Assembly: GCA_945878385.1 (NCBI GenBank)
Contig: CAMCTE010000140.1
Span: forward strand, 1 to 7,159
Source of the DNA: Azohydromonas lata NBRC 102462
GTDB taxonomy: Bacteria; Pseudomonadota; Gammaproteobacteria; Burkholderiales; Burkholderiaceae_C
Length of the DNA stretch: 7,159 nt
Reading direction: 5' to 3'
In this document: positions 5,652-7,159 of the stretch, piece by piece
Layout: the number at the start of each line of letters is the position of its first letter
How positions within the stretch are numbered: the stretch's first letter is position 1
Position numbers and translations under genes: made by a program
The notes under the pieces: generated by a model
What the model was told of the DNA's origin: nothing
Database searches by the model: none
What the model saw: the letters and a program-made list of their open reading frames with translations, nothing else

Positions 5652-6485
5652 ATGCACCAACCGTCCCAGCCTGAACAGGCTCAGCAACAGCCTGCCAACC
5701 GCCTGCTTAGATCAGGCGCCGTTTTGAGCATGGTGGCCGCACTCATGGCCGGATGCGCCACATCCGAAAAGGATGAATTCTCGACCATGGCCGTCCAGAA
5801 ATTGTATTCAGAAGCCAAAGCCGACATGGCTTCCGGCGGCTGGGACCGCGCCATCCGGGCCCTGGAACGCATCGAGGGCCGCGCCGCGGGCACCCTGCTG
5901 GCGCAACAGGCTTCTTTGGACTTGGCGTACTCCCGCTACAAGTTGGGTGAACGCCCCGAGGCCGTGGCCGCGCTGGACCGCTTCATCCGCTTGAACCCCT
6001 CCAGCCCCGCATTGGACTACGCCTTCTATCTCAAGGGTTTGGTGAATTTCAACGACAGCCTGGGTTGGGTCTACCAGGTGCTCGGACAGGATGTGGCAGA
6101 ACGCGACCAGCAGGCCTCACGCGACGCGTACCAAAGCTTCAAGGTGCTGGTGGACCAATTCCCCAATTCTCGCTACGCGCCCGACTCACGCGTGCGCATG
6201 GACTACATCGCCAATGCGCTGGCCGAATACGAATTGCGCGTGGCCCGCTACTACTTCGAACGCGGCGCCTACTTGGCTGCCGTCAATCGCGCGCAACAGG
6301 CCGTGCGAGAGTTCGAGCGCGCCCCGGCCGCCGCAGATGCCTTGCGCATCATGGTGCTGAGTTACGACCAATTGGGACTGAAAGATCTGCGCGACGATGC
6401 CAAGCGGGTGCTGGAATTGAACTTCCCGGCGCGGGCCGCCGCCGTGGCACCTTCCTCGGCCAAGCCGTGGTGGAAGCTCTGGTAG
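5652..6485 (+). CDS. bamD: BamD, outer membrane protein assembly factor (lipoprotein)
   Basis: Essential lipoprotein of the BAM complex, which inserts beta-barrel proteins into the outer membrane; it works with BamA from the periplasmic face. The 277-residue protein has an unusually long Gln-rich N-region (1-16), a basic NRLLR stretch, a hydrophobic segment (22-33) and the lipobox LMAGC with lipidated C35. A36 follows at +2, compatible with outer-membrane sorting. The mature part is helical TPR-like: repeats start near 46 (AVQKLYSEAKADMASGGW), 83 (LAQQASLDLAYSRYKLGE) and 120 (ALDYAFYLKGLVNFND), and continue at about 155-180 (FKVLVDQFPNSRYAPDSR) and 195-225. The block FPNSRYAPD is typical of BamD/ComL. 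It ends in KPWWKLW. The ATG is the only plausible start before the signal sequence, though no clear Shine-Dalgarno precedes it. It is transcribed divergently from rluD. Confidence 0.95.
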   Translation: MHQPSQPEQAQQQPANRLLRSGAVLSMVAALMAGCATSEKDEFSTMAVQKLYSEAKADMASGGWDRAIRALERIEGRAAGTLLAQQASLDLAYSRYKLGERPEAVAALDRFIRLNPSSPALDYAFYLKGLVNFNDSLGWVYQVLGQDVAERDQQASRDAYQSFKVLVDQFPNSRYAPDSRVRMDYIANALAEYELRVARYYFERGAYLAAVNRAQQAVREFERAPAAADALRIMVLSYDQLGLKDLRDDAKRVLELNFPARAAAVAPSSAKPWWKLW

Positions 6486-6546
6486 GCCGATTGCGCCGGC
6501 GCAACTGACCCGGCTGCATCGACCGTTGCCTGGATTCAGGCGTCGG
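6486..6546. terminator. Possible bidirectional terminator region between bamD and the helicase gene
   Basis: The 50-bp convergent gap holds a perfect 14-bp palindrome (TTGCGCCGGCGCAA, 6491-6504) that can fold as a 5-bp stem with a CCGG loop. A second hairpin, GCCTG-GATT-CAGGC, spans 6528-6541. Its outer CCG/CGG arms (6523-6525 and 6544-6546) extend it across one mismatch and one wobble into the helicase stop. Neither is followed by a T-run, so intrinsic termination is uncertain. Confidence 0.35.
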
Positions 6547-7159
6547 CCTTCAACTCCTCAAGCCAGGCCACCACCGTTGCCCCGTCGGCCGCTCGCGACA
6601 TCGGTGGAAGGGCAGCGAGGATGCGCGGGCCGTAGCGCTTGGTGTGCAGGCGCTTGTCGCAGATCACCAACAGGCCGCGGTCGGTTTCACTGCGAATCAG
6701 CCGCCCCACGCCCTGCTTGAGCGAGATGGCGGTTTCCGTCACGAACAGTTCGGCGAAGGGGTCGCGCCCCTGCGCTTTGAGCGCGCGCGTGCGTGCCTCC
6801 AATAAGGGATCGTCCGGTGGGGGGAAGGGCAGCTTGTCGATCACCACGCACTGCAGCGCGCGGCCTGGCACATCAATGCCTTCCCAAAAACTGGCCGCGC
6901 CCACCAACACGGCCCCGGTGCCGTCGGCGGCTTGCAGGAATCGCTCGAGCAGCGTGCGCTTGGGCTCGCTGCCCTGCACCAACACCTGAATCGGAAGCCC
7001 GCGAGATTCGAACAGGCTGCGCATCTGCTCGCCGATGACCGGTAAGGCGCGCAGCGTGGTAGCCAGTACGAAGGTGCGCCCACCCAATCGGGAGGCGCAG
7101 CGCGCGCCCAACTGGGCCACGGCTTCGGTGTGCCCCGCCTCCCCGGGCTCCGGTATCTG
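6536..7159 (-). CDS. dinG: DinG/YoaA-family ATP-dependent DNA helicase, C-terminal part (5' end outside window)
   Basis: Superfamily 2, XPD/Rad3-like 5'-3' DNA helicase expected to act in DNA repair or resolve replication obstacles. Only the last 207 codons are visible; the frame is open to the window edge, so the Walker A, DEAH box and the cysteines of an Fe-S domain, if present, cannot be checked. The visible part is helicase domain 2. It contains RTFVLATTLRALPVIGEQM, the block SFWEGIDVPG (6863-6892), VVIDKLPFPPPDDPL, and motif VI QGVGRLIR (6692-6715) followed by D-R-G and CDKRL. These fix the family. The SFWEGxDVPG and LPFPPPDDP forms look closer to YoaA than to E. coli DinG, so the symbol is approximate. 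The stop is TGA at 6536-6538, and the gene converges on bamD. Confidence 0.9.
   Translation of the reverse strand, partial: QIPEPGEAGHTEAVAQLGARCASRLGGRTFVLATTLRALPVIGEQMRSLFESRGLPIQVLVQGSEPKRTLLERFLQAADGTGAVLVGAASFWEGIDVPGRALQCVVIDKLPFPPPDDPLLEARTRALKAQGRDPFAELFVTETAISLKQGVGRLIRSETDRGLLVICDKRLHTKRYGPRILAALPPMSRAADGATVVAWLEELKADA

Noticed and set aside
4807..5727. Plus-strand open frame antisense to rluD
   Set aside because: It runs through the divergent promoter and into bamD in another frame; Ser/Arg/Thr-rich with no motif.

Overview
The window is a high-GC stretch of ordinary bacterial chromosome, most likely from a betaproteobacterium of the order Burkholderiales and probably Comamonadaceae-like. 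This is judged from the protein sequences (an RluB with long Arg/Gly-rich extensions, the BamD and DinG/YoaA versions, the ndk-rlmN pair) and from strong G/C preference at third codon positions. No tRNA, rRNA, CRISPR array, insertion sequence or phage gene was seen, and coding density is very high.

Layout. Positions 1-5579 hold a run of minus-strand genes, read from high to low coordinates: rluD (4584-5579), a probable small cysteine-rich protein (4394-4552), scpB (3639-4361), rluB (1447-3642), ndk (921-1346) and rlmN (1-871, C-terminus outside the window). Gaps are short or negative: 31 bp, 32 bp, a 4-bp ATGA overlap, 97 bp and 49 bp. rluD to rluB could therefore be one transcript, while ndk has its own promoter-like sequence. 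bamD (5652-6485) is on the plus strand, divergent from rluD across a 72-bp region with a TATAAT box. A DinG/YoaA-type helicase (6536-7159, N-terminus outside the window) runs back towards bamD, leaving a 50-bp convergent gap with palindromes.

Function. Three of the genes modify 23S rRNA: RluD (pseudouridines of helix 69), RluB (pseudouridine in helix 89) and RlmN (m2A2503, also tRNA A37). ScpB belongs to the SMC-ScpAB chromosome-organising complex, Ndk balances nucleoside triphosphates, BamD is an outer-membrane assembly lipoprotein, and the helicase acts in DNA repair. This is housekeeping content. No multi-gene defence, secretion or metabolic system was found.

The points most worth a second look are the unannotated-looking 52-residue CxxC protein between rluD and scpB, the four-copy PIPNPLQQT repeat in the very long C-terminal tail of RluB, and a perfect 9-bp hairpin just upstream of rlmN.
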